A DNA stretch of 64,000 bases. Origin: CAVTYH01 sp963738835 (GTDB lineage: Bacteria > Planctomycetota > Planctomycetia > Pirellulales > JADZDJ01). Position 1 is the first letter of the stretch, and every line of letters begins with the position of its first letter. The notes below the pieces were generated by a model. That model was not told where the DNA came from, made no database searches, and saw only the letters and a program-made list of their open reading frames with translations. A program made the translations under genes and the position numbers. Location: the NCBI GenBank assembly GCA_963738835.1, contig CAVTYH010000001.1:1240001-1304000 (forward strand), given 5' to 3'. Below are positions 1 to 8,511 of the stretch, piece after piece.

Positions 1-1043
1 CAATTTTTCGCGCTTGCCAATCAGGAAATGGATGGGATTGGTAAGCGGATACGCTTGCCCCATGATGTACAGATTTTCGAGCGCCCCGACTTGTTGAAAG
101 TGACGATGATGGGGCGCTTATCCGTGGGAAATGCCGTCTGCAAATTGGTGGGAGAAGTTGGCAATTCGTCCTGGAACGTATCTCCCGCAGTGCCGGAGTA
201 GGCCAAATCGATGACCGAACCCGCTGGCAGCTGCAGCGGCGGCGTGGCCGATTTCACCGGCTGACGGTAAATCTGATAGGGGGTATGCCAACCGCTGGCT
301 GCCGATGCCACCGGAGGACAAATAAAGGTTGAATTGGCGACGTTGGTCCAAACGATTTGGAACTGCAGCGTATTATCGGGCTTGAGAATGAAATTGCCGG
401 AGCCCGCGGGCGATTCTTGGGTAGCATCAATGAAGGTGCCGGAGCCAGGCGTTTGCTCGGCCATGCCGTTGAATTGGTACACGTCGCCGCCGTAATTGAA
501 TCGAATCAGATCGCCGGGCTTCAGCAAGCCGTACCAGCCCGTGTCGGCGCCCAGCGAAACGGTTGCTTTGCCACCGGCGAGTCTGCACGTGGCGAGCGAA
601 CCCATCGAGTCGCCGGCGTAGGGCGGGGGCACCTCGCAGAGGAACAAATCCATCGCCGCGGTCGGTTCGCTGGACAGGCGTTCGATCCATACGCCCACCG
701 AGCGGCCTTTGGCCAGGGCGTCGGACTGGGCCGAAGAAAAATGCGTGCTCACCAGGCGGGCCGCTTCGCGGATGCGGCGCATGTCGAGCGCCGGCAGCAG
801 CAGCGGAATGGTGGCGATGGTGACCGCCGAGATGATGGCAATGACCACCAGCAGTTCGACCAGCGTGAAGCCGCCGCGGTCGGTGGTCCGTGGTCGGTGG
901 ACCGTGAACAGAGAAGCGCGGCGGACCGCCGGCGCAGCCGTGGAACGGCTCGCAGCTGACCACTGGCCACCGGCCACTGGCCACTGGCCACGGACCACGG
1001 ACCACTGCTTGTGCCTATCGCATACTGTGCTGTGCATTTGCAT
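1..1043 (-). CDS. GspH/FimT-like pseudopilin, partial at left edge, frameshifted
   Basis: This is a type II secretion/type IV pilus minor pseudopilin. The class III signal has a hydrophobic segment beginning FTLVELLVVIAIISAV after a Gly, where prepilin peptidase would cut. The start is ATG at 1043; a second ATG lies at 1037. Between the start and FTLVE lie about 50 codons made largely of a palindromic repeat, so the leader is unusually long. The frame read from the start stops at 21-23. The next frame continues past the left edge with sensible protein (ALENLYIMGQAYPLTNPIHF, then LIGKREKL), so a one-base shift near 85-95 is likely and the gene is incomplete in this window. It is the last gene of the secretion operon. 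Family assignment is by N-terminal motif and context; the C-terminal part is not diagnostic. Confidence 0.75.
880..1013. repeat. Heptamer-armed palindrome A inside a pilin leader
   Basis: The left arm near 880-917 repeats GGTCGGT/GGTCCGT-type heptamers. The right arm near 955-1012 repeats the complementary GGCCACT/GGACCAC heptamers. The two flank a GC-rich core of about 40 bases. The whole element is translated as part of the leader of the first pseudopilin and ends next to the FTLVE cleavage motif. Confidence 0.75.
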
Positions 1044-1140
1044 TGCCAATTCTTCTGTTTCACTCTCGCCCCGTCGCTGGCCGCCGATGATTTGCCGGCG
1101 GATAAATTTGTGATGTTGTTACTCCGTGCTGCTTCTCTCA

Positions 1141-2232
1141 CTATTCGTGATTGGTGATGTTGTCGATGGAATTATCGACGCCGTCGTTAGGACCGAAGGC
1201 ACTAGGTAAATCCGTCGGAGCACCCAAAAGTCCGCCGCTAACCGTCGCATACGGATTATTCTTTGGCGAGGTCGTCGAATATTGCATCGCAGGACTTCCG
1301 CCGCCGTCTTGAATATCAGAAATGTGATCGGGCCCCGGTGAATAGATCAGCGGATAAAGCGGTGGGTAGACTTGATTGGCCGCCGGAACCGCTGGGTTAA
1401 AAAACGGCTCGCCGCTAGCCGGTTTGTAGATATGCAATGGGTCAAACGGATCATGGGCAGTAGGGTAAACCGGTGAAGCGGTCGCATTCCCGAGCGCATC
1501 GGTTGCATTCACATTCCAGGGCTGGAGCGGAGAAGAGAATCCTGGTGCCCACCTCAAAAAGTTGATTGGCCGATCCCAGCCATCGTGGAACTCAAGCATC
1601 CCGTCGCCATCGGTGTCGCCAATCTCGCTCGGCGAAAACTGTTCCATGATATCTGGATCTCCAAGACCAAGCGTAACCAGCAGGTACAGACACTCAGCAT
1701 TTTCGAATTGATCGGTCTTTGTGGAAGTGATTTGCTTTCTATACGACCGCGTTACCGCCGGCACCGAAATCTTGGGAGATGTCGATGGATTACTTGGATC
1801 GGTGTAGGTCACGGGGTCATCCGTAATGTCAGAATAACGATCGGGCATTTCCATTCGCATCAGATCGCGTAATGCGTCGAGCCGGTACTGAGCCGCCACA
1901 CCAGTATTGGCGCCGGCGGGAATAGTGATTGGCACGCGGCGGGTGCGGTATGATTCGTACTTCGCCATGATCAGGGCGTTGAGTTTGCTAATGGTCGCCT
2001 GCGTTTTGTCGTAGCGTGCGGATTCTTGAGCGCTGGCCAGCGCGAACAAGACCATCGAGGCCAGGATGGCCAGAATGGTCATCACCACCAGCAGCTCGAC
2101 CAGCGTGAACGCAGTGGTCGGTGGTCGGTGATCAGTTGTCAGCCGGCAGCGGCGAAGTGTTCGCCCCGCCGCGATACGACGTCGAACTGTCCACTGCTCA
2201 CGGATCACTGTCCACTGCTTTGAATTAGACAT
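1141..2232 (-). CDS. Prepilin-type N-terminal cleavage protein (GspG-like pseudopilin)
   Basis: This is a secreted or pilus-assembled pseudopilin of about 363 aa. The prepilin peptidase site and N-terminal helix are visible as A|FTLVELLVVMTILAILASM. The start is set at ATG 2232 (MSNSK); an in-frame ATG at 2280 would also fit downstream of the preceding gene. Residues 6-39 are encoded by a palindromic repeat and form an unusually long, cleavable leader. The mature part contains an acidic turn (GDTDGDGMLEFHDGWD) resembling the calcium-binding region of major pseudopilins. It lies 77 bases after the next pilin gene in the same orientation, so co-transcription is likely. Exact subfamily is uncertain. 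Confidence 0.75.
   Translation of the reverse strand: MSNSKQWTVIREQWTVRRRIAAGRTLRRCRLTTDHRPPTTAFTLVELLVVMTILAILASMVLFALASAQESARYDKTQATISKLNALIMAKYESYRTRRVPITIPAGANTGVAAQYRLDALRDLMRMEMPDRYSDITDDPVTYTDPSNPSTSPKISVPAVTRSYRKQITSTKTDQFENAECLYLLVTLGLGDPDIMEQFSPSEIGDTDGDGMLEFHDGWDRPINFLRWAPGFSSPLQPWNVNATDALGNATASPVYPTAHDPFDPLHIYKPASGEPFFNPAVPAANQVYPPLYPLIYSPGPDHISDIQDGGGSPAMQYSTTSPKNNPYATVSGGLLGAPTDLPSAFGPNDGVDNSIDNITNHE
2113..2220. repeat. Heptamer-armed palindrome B inside a pilin leader
   Basis: The left arm is at 2113-2145 (GTGGTCGGTGGTCGGTGATC...). The right arm is at 2186-2220 (tgtccactgctcacggatca...). They are inverted relative to each other around a core of about 40 bases. The element fills the leader-coding part of the pilin gene and stops at the Ala before FTLVE. 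Confidence 0.75.
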
Positions 2233-2308
2233 AGTCGGATTTGGTTTCACGATGAATTTTGCCCCGACTATTAACTCCATACCCGCAACTCTGCACTTGG
2301 AACTTCGA

Positions 2309-3388
2309 TCAAGGTTTATCGTCCTCCAATGTTGTGCCTCTACTGAAATTCGCGATGTTATCGTCGTCCGCGCCGCTGGCGTCATAGCCAGAGCCAGTTG
2401 GGTAAGTTTTTGATTGACTAACGGTCAGACTGCCACTTGACAATGGAAACGTCTTCGTCGATGTGGCCGGAGCCGTGCCGTAGTCGCTATCCAGACTGCC
2501 AGAGATAATTTGAAACGATTTTGGATTCGCGTACAGTTTTGATTGCTCACTGACATCAAGTTTCCCATTGTTGTTTGTGTCGTAATCTTTGACGTCGATC
2601 GTTCCATCACCATTCGAATCCCACATGTAAGGAATGCAAACCCCGCTGCCCGCGCCATAGGTGGGTTTGTTTGCCGTGACGATACTTTGATTTTGCGTTA
2701 AATATGTGTGAGCCGAAAAGTAAACGTACGGAACTTTGCTGCCTTGTGGCTTATAGACAGGTATGATGGAGCTGCCTTGAGTGTAAGGACCGTCGCTCGC
2801 CGGTTGAGTGGGGTTGGCAATGACTGCAGAGGCGTCATATAAGCGGCTAGCGTCAAAGTCGAAGAATGGTTTTCGGTCGCCAGCTCCAGTAATGGGATGG
2901 GTAACATCCGGCGAAAAGCCCCGCAACCAAAAGCACAGAGCTTGCGCAGGAGTGAGTGGCTTTCCCGCTCCATTGACGTTCATAAGAGGAGTCCAGCAAA
3001 CCATGTCGGTTTCTAGGATCCGAGGAAAAGCTTTCGACATAAAACGACGCACCGGGTGCAACGGATCGGTCAGATCGCCTGAAAAATCCGATGGTGGATA
3101 ATCACCGTACTGCGTTTTCATTTGCTGAAGCGCGCTTTCGATATTTGTGACTTCCGCTTTGATTCGCGCCAATTTCGCCGTCGTCAGGGCTTTGAACACT
3201 GCCACCGAAGAGAGGGCGACGAGGATGCCGATGATCGTGATGACGACCAGCATTTCCACCAGGGTAAAGCCGGTTGTCCGTTGTCCGTTGTCCGTTGTCC
3301 GTTGTCGAAGACATCGGTCGCTTGTTGCAACTGGCAACGGACAACGGACAACTGACAACTGACACTTGCTGCGGAAAATCGTTGACAT
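2309..3388 (-). CDS. Prepilin-type N-terminal cleavage protein (GspG-like pseudopilin)
   Basis: This is a pseudopilin of 359 aa with the prepilin peptidase motif G|FTLVEMLVVITIIGILVAL followed by KAELTNI-like helix residues (AEVTNIESALQQMKTQYGDYP), typical of GspG-type major pseudopilins. The start at ATG 3388 (MSTIFRSK) is supported by a GAGGA ribosome site seven bases upstream. Residues 9-40 (from CQLSVVRCPL to RTTDNGQRTT) are translated palindromic repeat. Asp-rich loops (WDSNGDGTIDVKDYDTNNNG) look like calcium-binding EF-type turns. It lies between gspF and the second pilin in one minus-strand operon. Confidence 0.8.
   Translation of the reverse strand: MSTIFRSKCQLSVVRCPLPVATSDRCLRQRTTDNGQRTTGFTLVEMLVVITIIGILVALSSVAVFKALTTAKLARIKAEVTNIESALQQMKTQYGDYPPSDFSGDLTDPLHPVRRFMSKAFPRILETDMVCWTPLMNVNGAGKPLTPAQALCFWLRGFSPDVTHPITGAGDRKPFFDFDASRLYDASAVIANPTQPASDGPYTQGSSIIPVYKPQGSKVPYVYFSAHTYLTQNQSIVTANKPTYGAGSGVCIPYMWDSNGDGTIDVKDYDTNNNGKLDVSEQSKLYANPKSFQIISGSLDSDYGTAPATSTKTFPLSSGSLTVSQSKTYPTGSGYDASGADDDNIANFSRGTTLEDDKP
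3268..3366. repeat. Heptamer-armed palindrome C inside a pilin leader
   Basis: The left arm at 3271-3306 is a near-perfect tandem of the heptamer TTGTCCG (about four to five copies). The right arm at 3328-3366 carries the complementary GACAACG/GACAACT heptamers. The core is about 20 bases. It is fully contained in the leader-coding region of the third pilin gene and ends at the Gly before FTLVE. Confidence 0.85.
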
Positions 3389-3412
3389 GGCAATGTCCTC
3401 GTGTACTTCCGT

Positions 3413-3432
3413 CCCCCGGCTTCCACCGGGGG
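3413..3432. repeat. REP-like hairpin (CCCCCGG-CTTCCA-CCGGGGG type)
   Basis: The inverted repeat CCCCCGG...CCGGGGG lies 25 bases upstream of the third pilin start. The same motif recurs at 20499-20520, and a related one (CCCCGG...CCGGGG) is at 6809-6832, so it is a dispersed family. Confidence 0.65.
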
Positions 3433-3469
3433 CTATTGGGTTCAACCGCTTGGTTTACGTTTTCAAAAA

Positions 3470-3552
3470 CTGACCACTGCTCTACCCCTCACCCTGCCCT
3501 CTCCCGCTGGGGGAGAGGGTTCTGCGACTGACCACTGACCACCGACCACTGT
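3470..3552. repeat. Intergenic heptamer repeat D with internal palindrome
   Basis: TGACCAC-type heptamers at 3472-3480 and 3532-3551 flank a palindrome, CCCTCTCCC(GCTG)GGGGAGAGGG, near 3501-3522. It belongs to the same broad heptamer class as elements A-C but lies between gspF and the third pilin rather than in a coding region. Confidence 0.65.
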
Positions 3553-4899
3553 TACTTCTTCTTCCCGCCGCTCGACAAATCGGTAATGAGTTTCACAAGC
3601 GGCATGAAGAGCGAAATGACGATGAAGCCGACCATCAGCCAAGGAACACAATCAACAGCGGTTCCAGCAAACTGACCAGGCTTTCGGTGAGCACGGCCAC
3701 TTCTTCGTCGTAGGTGTCGGCCACTTTGTAGAGCATGGTGTCGAGCTCGCCGGTTTCTTCGCCGACGTCGACCATGTTCACCACCAGGTCGTCGACCACG
3801 CGCTGCTTCATTTTCGTCAGGTACAACAGCACGCCAATCGGCCCGCCGACAAACATGAACCAGAACAGCACCGTAATGGCGTTGAACTGCGGCACCGAAT
3901 GTTCCTTCAGCGGCTTGGCAATGCTTTCGCCCTCGCGAATGGATTCGGTCACTTTGCCGTACATCTTTTCGAACATGGCGTTGCCGGAGGTTTCGCGCGT
4001 AATGTTCAAGCGCCTCCAAAATCGGCACACCGCTGGCGACCAGCGTGCCCAAGGTGCGCGTGGTGCGGGCCATGATGTTCTTTTCGACCAATTGCCCCAT
4101 GACCGGCACTTTCAGGCGTGAATAAATCCCAGCCGACGCGACCGTAATTGAATTTGCGCAGCAGTTTGACGAACAGCCAAATACTGATCGGAATGCCGGG
4201 AATCAGGAACCAATAGTGGACGCAGGCGTACGAGATTTTCATCAGCAAAATGGTCGGCGCCGGCAGATCGGTTTTGAAATCGTCGAAGATTTTCTGAAAC
4301 GCCGGCACGATCTTGATCATGATGAACGTGAGGATGCCGACCGCCACGGTGACGACCACAATCGGGTAGATCATCGCCCCTTTGACTTTGCGTTTGAGCG
4401 ATTCGGCCCGTTCTTGGAATTCCGCCAGGCGGCGCAAGATGACTTCCAGGGCTCCGCCCGCCTCGCCGGCTTTGATCATGTTCACGTAGAGGCGATCGAA
4501 GGCCTTGGGGCACTTGGCCATGGCTTCGCTGAGCGTGGCGCCGCCTTCAATTTCATCGCAGACATCCATCAGCGAGTTTTTCAGTCGGCCGCCTTTTTGT
4601 TGCCCTTCCAGAATGCGGATGCTGCGCAGAATCGGCAGACCGGCGTCTTGCAGAATCGAGAGCTGCCGCGTGAACGTGGTGAGCAACTTGCCGCTGACGC
4701 CGCCGATGGCGAAGCTCCGCTTCTTGCCGCCGGTGGTCTTTTCGGACTTCTTTTTGCGCTCCTTCTTCACCGTAATTTTGGTGACGAAGTAGCCCATCTG
4801 GCGGATGGTGGCTTGAGCTTCGGCTTCGGTGGGGGCTTCGATCACATCCTTGATCTCTTGCCCGGTCGAATCCATGGCCTCGAATTGATAAGTCGGCAT
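3552..4899 (-). CDS. gspF: Type II secretion / type IV pilus inner-membrane platform protein GspF (frameshifted)
   Basis: GspF/PilC is the polytopic inner-membrane protein that couples the assembly ATPase to the growing pseudopilus. The start MPTYQFEAMDSTGQEIKDVI is typical of the family. The first T2SSF domain (FTRQLSILQDAGLPILRSIR) and the second (ARTTRTLGTLVASGVPILEA) are both present, each followed by membrane helices. The total span of about 449 codons fits the family's usual 400 or so residues. The reading frame changes three times: near 4115 (apparent extra C), near 4015 (extra T) and near 3640 (missing base). Joining the frames gives a continuous normal protein ending LVKLITDLSSGGKKK. 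Sequencing error or recent inactivation cannot be separated here. Confidence 0.85.
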
Positions 4900-4952
4900 G
4901 GCGGCACCGCGGAACAGGGTTCAGGGTTCTGTAGTCAGAGGTCAATTAATTC

Positions 4953-5035
4953 ACCACGGAGACACGGAGGGCACGGAGTCGGACATTTAGGTTTTTCCCA
5001 AAAATGCTGCTCTGTGTTCTCCGTGTCTCCGTGGT
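4953..5035. repeat. Inverted repeat of the CCACGGAGACACGGAG family
   Basis: ACCACGGAGACACGGAGG at the left is mirrored by CTCCGTGTCTCCGTGGT at the right around a loop of about 45 bases. It occupies the gap between gspF and gspE and can form a long stem in the operon transcript. Confidence 0.75.
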
Positions 5036-5052
5036 AATGTTTGGTTTTGTAT

Positions 5053-6773
5053 TTATGCTTCTACAATCGTTTCACGAATAATTTCTTCAGCCGTCGTGGT
5101 GCCTTCGAAAACCGCGTCCATGCCGGCGTCGCGCAGGGTGACCATACCAATGCCGCGGGCGGCGGCGCGCAGTTCGTCGGTCGAGGCGTTGCGCATGATC
5201 ATGTCGCGAATGTCGTCGTTCATCATCATCAGCTCGAACAAGCCCACGCGCCCTTTGTAGCCGCTGCGATTGCAAGCATCGCAGCCTTTGCCGCGGAAAA
5301 ACTTTTTGCCCGCGATTTCGGCGGGCTTCAGATCCAAATCGGCAAGCGCGTCGGGCGACGGGGTCACTTCTTCTTTGCACTGGGCGCAAATTCGTCGCAC
5401 CAGCCGTTGCGCCAACACCGCTTCCAGCGTGGCGGTGATCAAAAACGGCGGCACGCCCATGTCGCGCAAGCCGGGTGATGGTGCTGGGGGCATCGTTCGT
5501 GTGCAGCGTGCTGAACACCATGTGGCCGGTGAGCGACGCCTGCACGGCAATTTCGGCCGTTTCAATATCGCGGATTTCGCCCACCAGAATCATGTCGGGG
5601 TCTTGCCGCAAAATCGACCGCAGACACTGGGCGAACGTGTTGCCGATGGAGGCATCGATCGGCACTTGCACCAGGCCATCGATGCCGTACTCCACCGGGT
5701 CTTCGGTGGTGATGATTTTATCTTCGATCTTGTTCAATTCGCTCAGTGCCGCATACAGCGTGGTCGTTTTTCCCGAGCCCGTGGGACCGGTGACCAGCAC
5801 AATGCCGTTGGGCCGGTTGATGACGCTGCGGAACATCGGCAAGCGTGCGGGCATCCATGCCGACTTTGTTCAGATTCAGCTGCACGACCGATGCGATCGA
5901 GCACTCGCATGACGACGCTTTCGCCGAACATGGTGGGCAGAACGCTGACGCGCATATCGACCGGATGGCCGCCGACGTTCAGCTCGATACGGCCGTCTTG
6001 CGGCAGCCGACGTTCGGCGATATCTAAATTGGCCATTACTTTGATGCGCGTGGTGATGGCAAACGCCAGGTGCCGCGGCGGGGGAACCATTTCGTACAGC
6101 ACGCCGTCGGCCTTGATGCGAATGCGGAATTCGTCTTCGAACGGCTCGAAGTGCAAGTCGCTGGCATGGTCGCGAATGGCCATCAGCAAAACCATGTTGA
6201 GCAGTTTGCGCCACCGGCGCTGTCGGCCATGGCCTCGACGCTGGTGAGATCGAGCGGACCGTCGCCTTCCATCGCTTCGGCGGCTTCGCGCAGTTCGTCG
6301 TCTTGCTCCATGTCGGACACAAGACTCTCTACGCTTTCGCTGCCCGTGGCGTACCACTTTTGCAGAGCGCGCTGAATATCTCGCTCGGTGGCCACCTGGC
6401 CCTTGATGTTATAGCCCAGGAACGTGCGCAGCTCGTCGCGAATGGTGAGCTTCTGCGGATCGCACATGGCGACCGTGAGCGTGTCTTCGGAGAATTCGAT
6501 CGGCACCACACGGTAGAGTTGGGCCATCGGCTCTGTGATTTTTGCCAGCACATCGGGGGGCACGTTGGTTTCGGAAAGATTAATAACCCGCATGCCCATT
6601 TGCTCGCCCAAGGCCTGAGCGAGCTGATCTTCGGTAATGTAGCCGAGCGATTCAGCGACTTTACCCAATAGTTCCCCGGAGCGCCGCTTCTGTTCTTCCA
6701 GAAGCAGTTCAAGCTGATCTTCGGTGATGAAGCCGAGATCGACAAAGATTTGACCGATACGACGAATGGCCAT
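5053..6773 (-). CDS. gspE: GspE/PilB-family assembly ATPase (frameshifted)
   Basis: This is the cytoplasmic ATPase that powers pseudopilus extension. The N-terminal MshEN/GspE-N domain is clear (MAIRRIGQIFVDLGFITEDQ). Downstream are the ASDLHFEPFEDEFRIR region, Walker A GPTGSGKTTTLYAAL, Asp box ILVGEIRDIETAEIA, His box STLHTNDAP and a four-Cys zinc motif (CAQC...CDAC). The span of about 573 codons matches the family. The frame shifts near 6215, 5895, 5845 and 5480; each time the protein resumes with conserved family sequence. It lies upstream of gspF and downstream of pilT on the same strand. A second, intact homologue is at 8512-10212, so loss of this copy might be tolerated, but clustered indel errors are equally possible. 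Confidence 0.85.
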
Positions 6774-6808
6774 GGGAAACAGGGGTCAGGTATCAGGGGT
6801 CAGGGCAT

Positions 6809-6832
6809 AGCCCCGGTCGGAAGGCCGGGGTT
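6809..6832. repeat. REP-like hairpin
   Basis: AGCCCCGGTCGGAAGGCCGGGGTT is a compact inverted repeat in the pilT-gspE gap, preceded by two direct copies of AGGGGTCAGG near 6780-6803. Confidence 0.65.
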
Positions 6833-6844
6833 GCGATATCTTTC

Positions 6845-7990
6845 TTAACGTTTTGCTCCGGTCGGTTCCTTTAACTGCTGTTGTGCCTTGCGTTCCACGT
6901 CGGCTTCATCGTCGAACATGCCGCGCTGGGCATTGACGATGCGTTTATTCAGTTCATCCGCGTTTTGTGCTTTGACCATCACTTCTTCTTCGATGACCTT
7001 GCCTTCTTTCCAGAGCTTGAACAAGTGGTCGTCCAAGAGCTGCATTCCCTTTTTGGCGCCCGTCTGGATGGCGGAATTGATGCGGAAGGTTTTGTTTTCG
7101 CGAATCAGGTTGCCGATGGCCGAATCGACGACCAGCATTTCATACGCCGCCACACGACCGCCGCCGATCTTCGGCAACAGGGCCTGCGACAAGATGCCGA
7201 TGATGGCGGTCGAGAGCTGCACGCGAATCTGTTCCTGCTGATTGGTGGGAAACACATCGATCACACGGTTCACCGTGCCTTGCGCACCGGTGGTGTGCAG
7301 CGTGCCAAACACGATGTGGCCCGTTTCGGCCGCAGTAATGGCGGCTTCGATGGTCGCCAGATCGCGCATTTCTCCGACCAGAATTACGTCGGGGTCTTGT
7401 CGCAAAGCGCGGCGAATGGCTTCCGAAAAACTCGGCACATCGACGCCGACCTCACGCTGATTGACGGTCGATTTCTTGTGGAAATGGTAGAACTCGATCG
7501 GATCTTCAATGGTGATGATATGGTGATCAAGGTTGTCGTTGATGTAATCGATCATGCTGGCCAGTGTGGTGCTCTTGCCGGAGCCCGTGGGGCCGGTGAC
7601 CAGGAACAAACCGCGGGGCTTATGGCAGAGGCTTTTAATAATGGGCGGTGTGCCCAGTTGCTCGAATGTGAGCAGAGTTTTGGGAATTTGCCGCAGCACC
7701 ATGCCGACGTTGCCGCGCTGCTTGAAGATGGAAACGCGGAAGCGGCAATAGTCGCCGAAGGCAAAGCCGAAGTCGGAACCGCCCACTTCGGCCAGTTCCT
7801 GCTGGCACCGGTCGGGCGAAATGCTCTTCATCAGGGCGACGGTGTCGTCGGCTTCGAGCGATTTGGTCTCGAGCTTTCGCATGCGGCCGTGCAGGCGCAA
7901 AACTGGCGGCTGGCCAACGGCGATGTGTAAATCGCTCGCGTTTTGCTTGACGACTGCGTGCAGGAGTTTATCGATTAAGAGCGTGCCCAT
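6845..7990 (-). CDS. pilT: Type IV pilus retraction ATPase PilT
   Basis: PilT hydrolyses ATP to depolymerise pili; it acts at the inner membrane as a hexamer. The 381-aa length is typical. The N-terminal domain begins IDKLLHAVVKQNASDLHIAV. Walker A is LVTGPTGSGKSTTLASMIDY, the Asp box is ITIEDPIEF, Walker B is DPDVILVGEMRDLATIEAAI, and the His box is FGTLHTTGAQGTVNRVIDVF. The C-terminal AIRNLIRE-like retraction motif appears as SAIGNLIRENK. The frame is intact, unlike that of the following gspE. It sits in the minus-strand operon with pilB-like, gspE, gspF and pseudopilin genes. Presence of a retraction ATPase argues for a type IV pilus function in addition to, or instead of, pure type II secretion. 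Confidence 0.93.
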   Translation of the reverse strand: MGTLLIDKLLHAVVKQNASDLHIAVGQPPVLRLHGRMRKLETKSLEADDTVALMKSISPDRCQQELAEVGGSDFGFAFGDYCRFRVSIFKQRGNVGMVLRQIPKTLLTFEQLGTPPIIKSLCHKPRGLFLVTGPTGSGKSTTLASMIDYINDNLDHHIITIEDPIEFYHFHKKSTVNQREVGVDVPSFSEAIRRALRQDPDVILVGEMRDLATIEAAITAAETGHIVFGTLHTTGAQGTVNRVIDVFPTNQQEQIRVQLSTAIIGILSQALLPKIGGGRVAAYEMLVVDSAIGNLIRENKTFRINSAIQTGAKKGMQLLDDHLFKLWKEGKVIEEEVMVKAQNADELNKRIVNAQRGMFDDEADVERKAQQQLKEPTGAKR

Positions 7991-8511
7991 GTCGTTGATA
8001 GACCTGTCGTAAATAGACCTCTAGCGTAAACAATGGCCGAACAGATTCGTTGGACCAAGACGAGCATCAGCGCCACGCGCCGTATTTCCGCTCTCCTCCC
8101 GAGCACCCCTGTCCCACAACCAAGCCCAACCGCGATTGGCTCCCCCGCTGTTGGCTCGTCGGCCCTGCGAATGAAGCGATGGAAAAGTGCGTGGGGTTGG
8201 CCCCAACCGCGCTGGTTGTCAGCAGGATTATTCGCCGCGTCGTCGACCGATGCAAGCATTGCAGCACTTTCGGCCGCTGGATTGCACAGCCGGGCAATTT
8301 GGCGGATGCCAGAGTCAAGCGTATTACCTCTCAGTCCCCTCCGAATCGAAATCGGCTCGATCACAAAACCCTGATGCAAACAAACCAATCCAAATAGCGA
8401 TTTAACTGTTCCTACTAAAGAAGCTTATTGCTCGTAACGGCGGCCAGTTTCGGTAGTTCGAGCCACTCTCTGCTGATACAGAGCAAGCGAGTTGGCAAAT
8501 CTGCGACGGAA
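7991..8511. other. Gap between pilT and the PilB-like gene
   Basis: About 520 bases with no convincing gene. Open frames on both strands (for example 8033-8374 plus and 7975-8388 minus) show no recognisable motif and no clear ribosome site. It could carry a promoter for pilT and the genes after it, but no sigma-70 box is clear enough to call. Confidence 0.4.

Noticed and set aside
3268..3366. Heptamer array as a possible CRISPR or origin iteron
   Set aside because: Seven-base units without spacers, arms inverted, located within a coding leader and repeated elsewhere with other words; not CRISPR and no replication genes nearby.
3552..6773. Programmed frameshifting in gspF/gspE
   Set aside because: Seven breaks in 3 kb with shifts in both directions, no common slippery heptamer and no known precedent in these families; sequence error or decay is simpler.
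6881..7930. 349-codon plus-strand frame
   Set aside because: It is antisense to pilT, which carries every expected ATPase motif.
8033..8374. Hypothetical protein between pilT and the PilB-like gene
   Set aside because: No motif, no ribosome site, low-complexity Ser/Pro/Arg composition and competing frames on the other strand.
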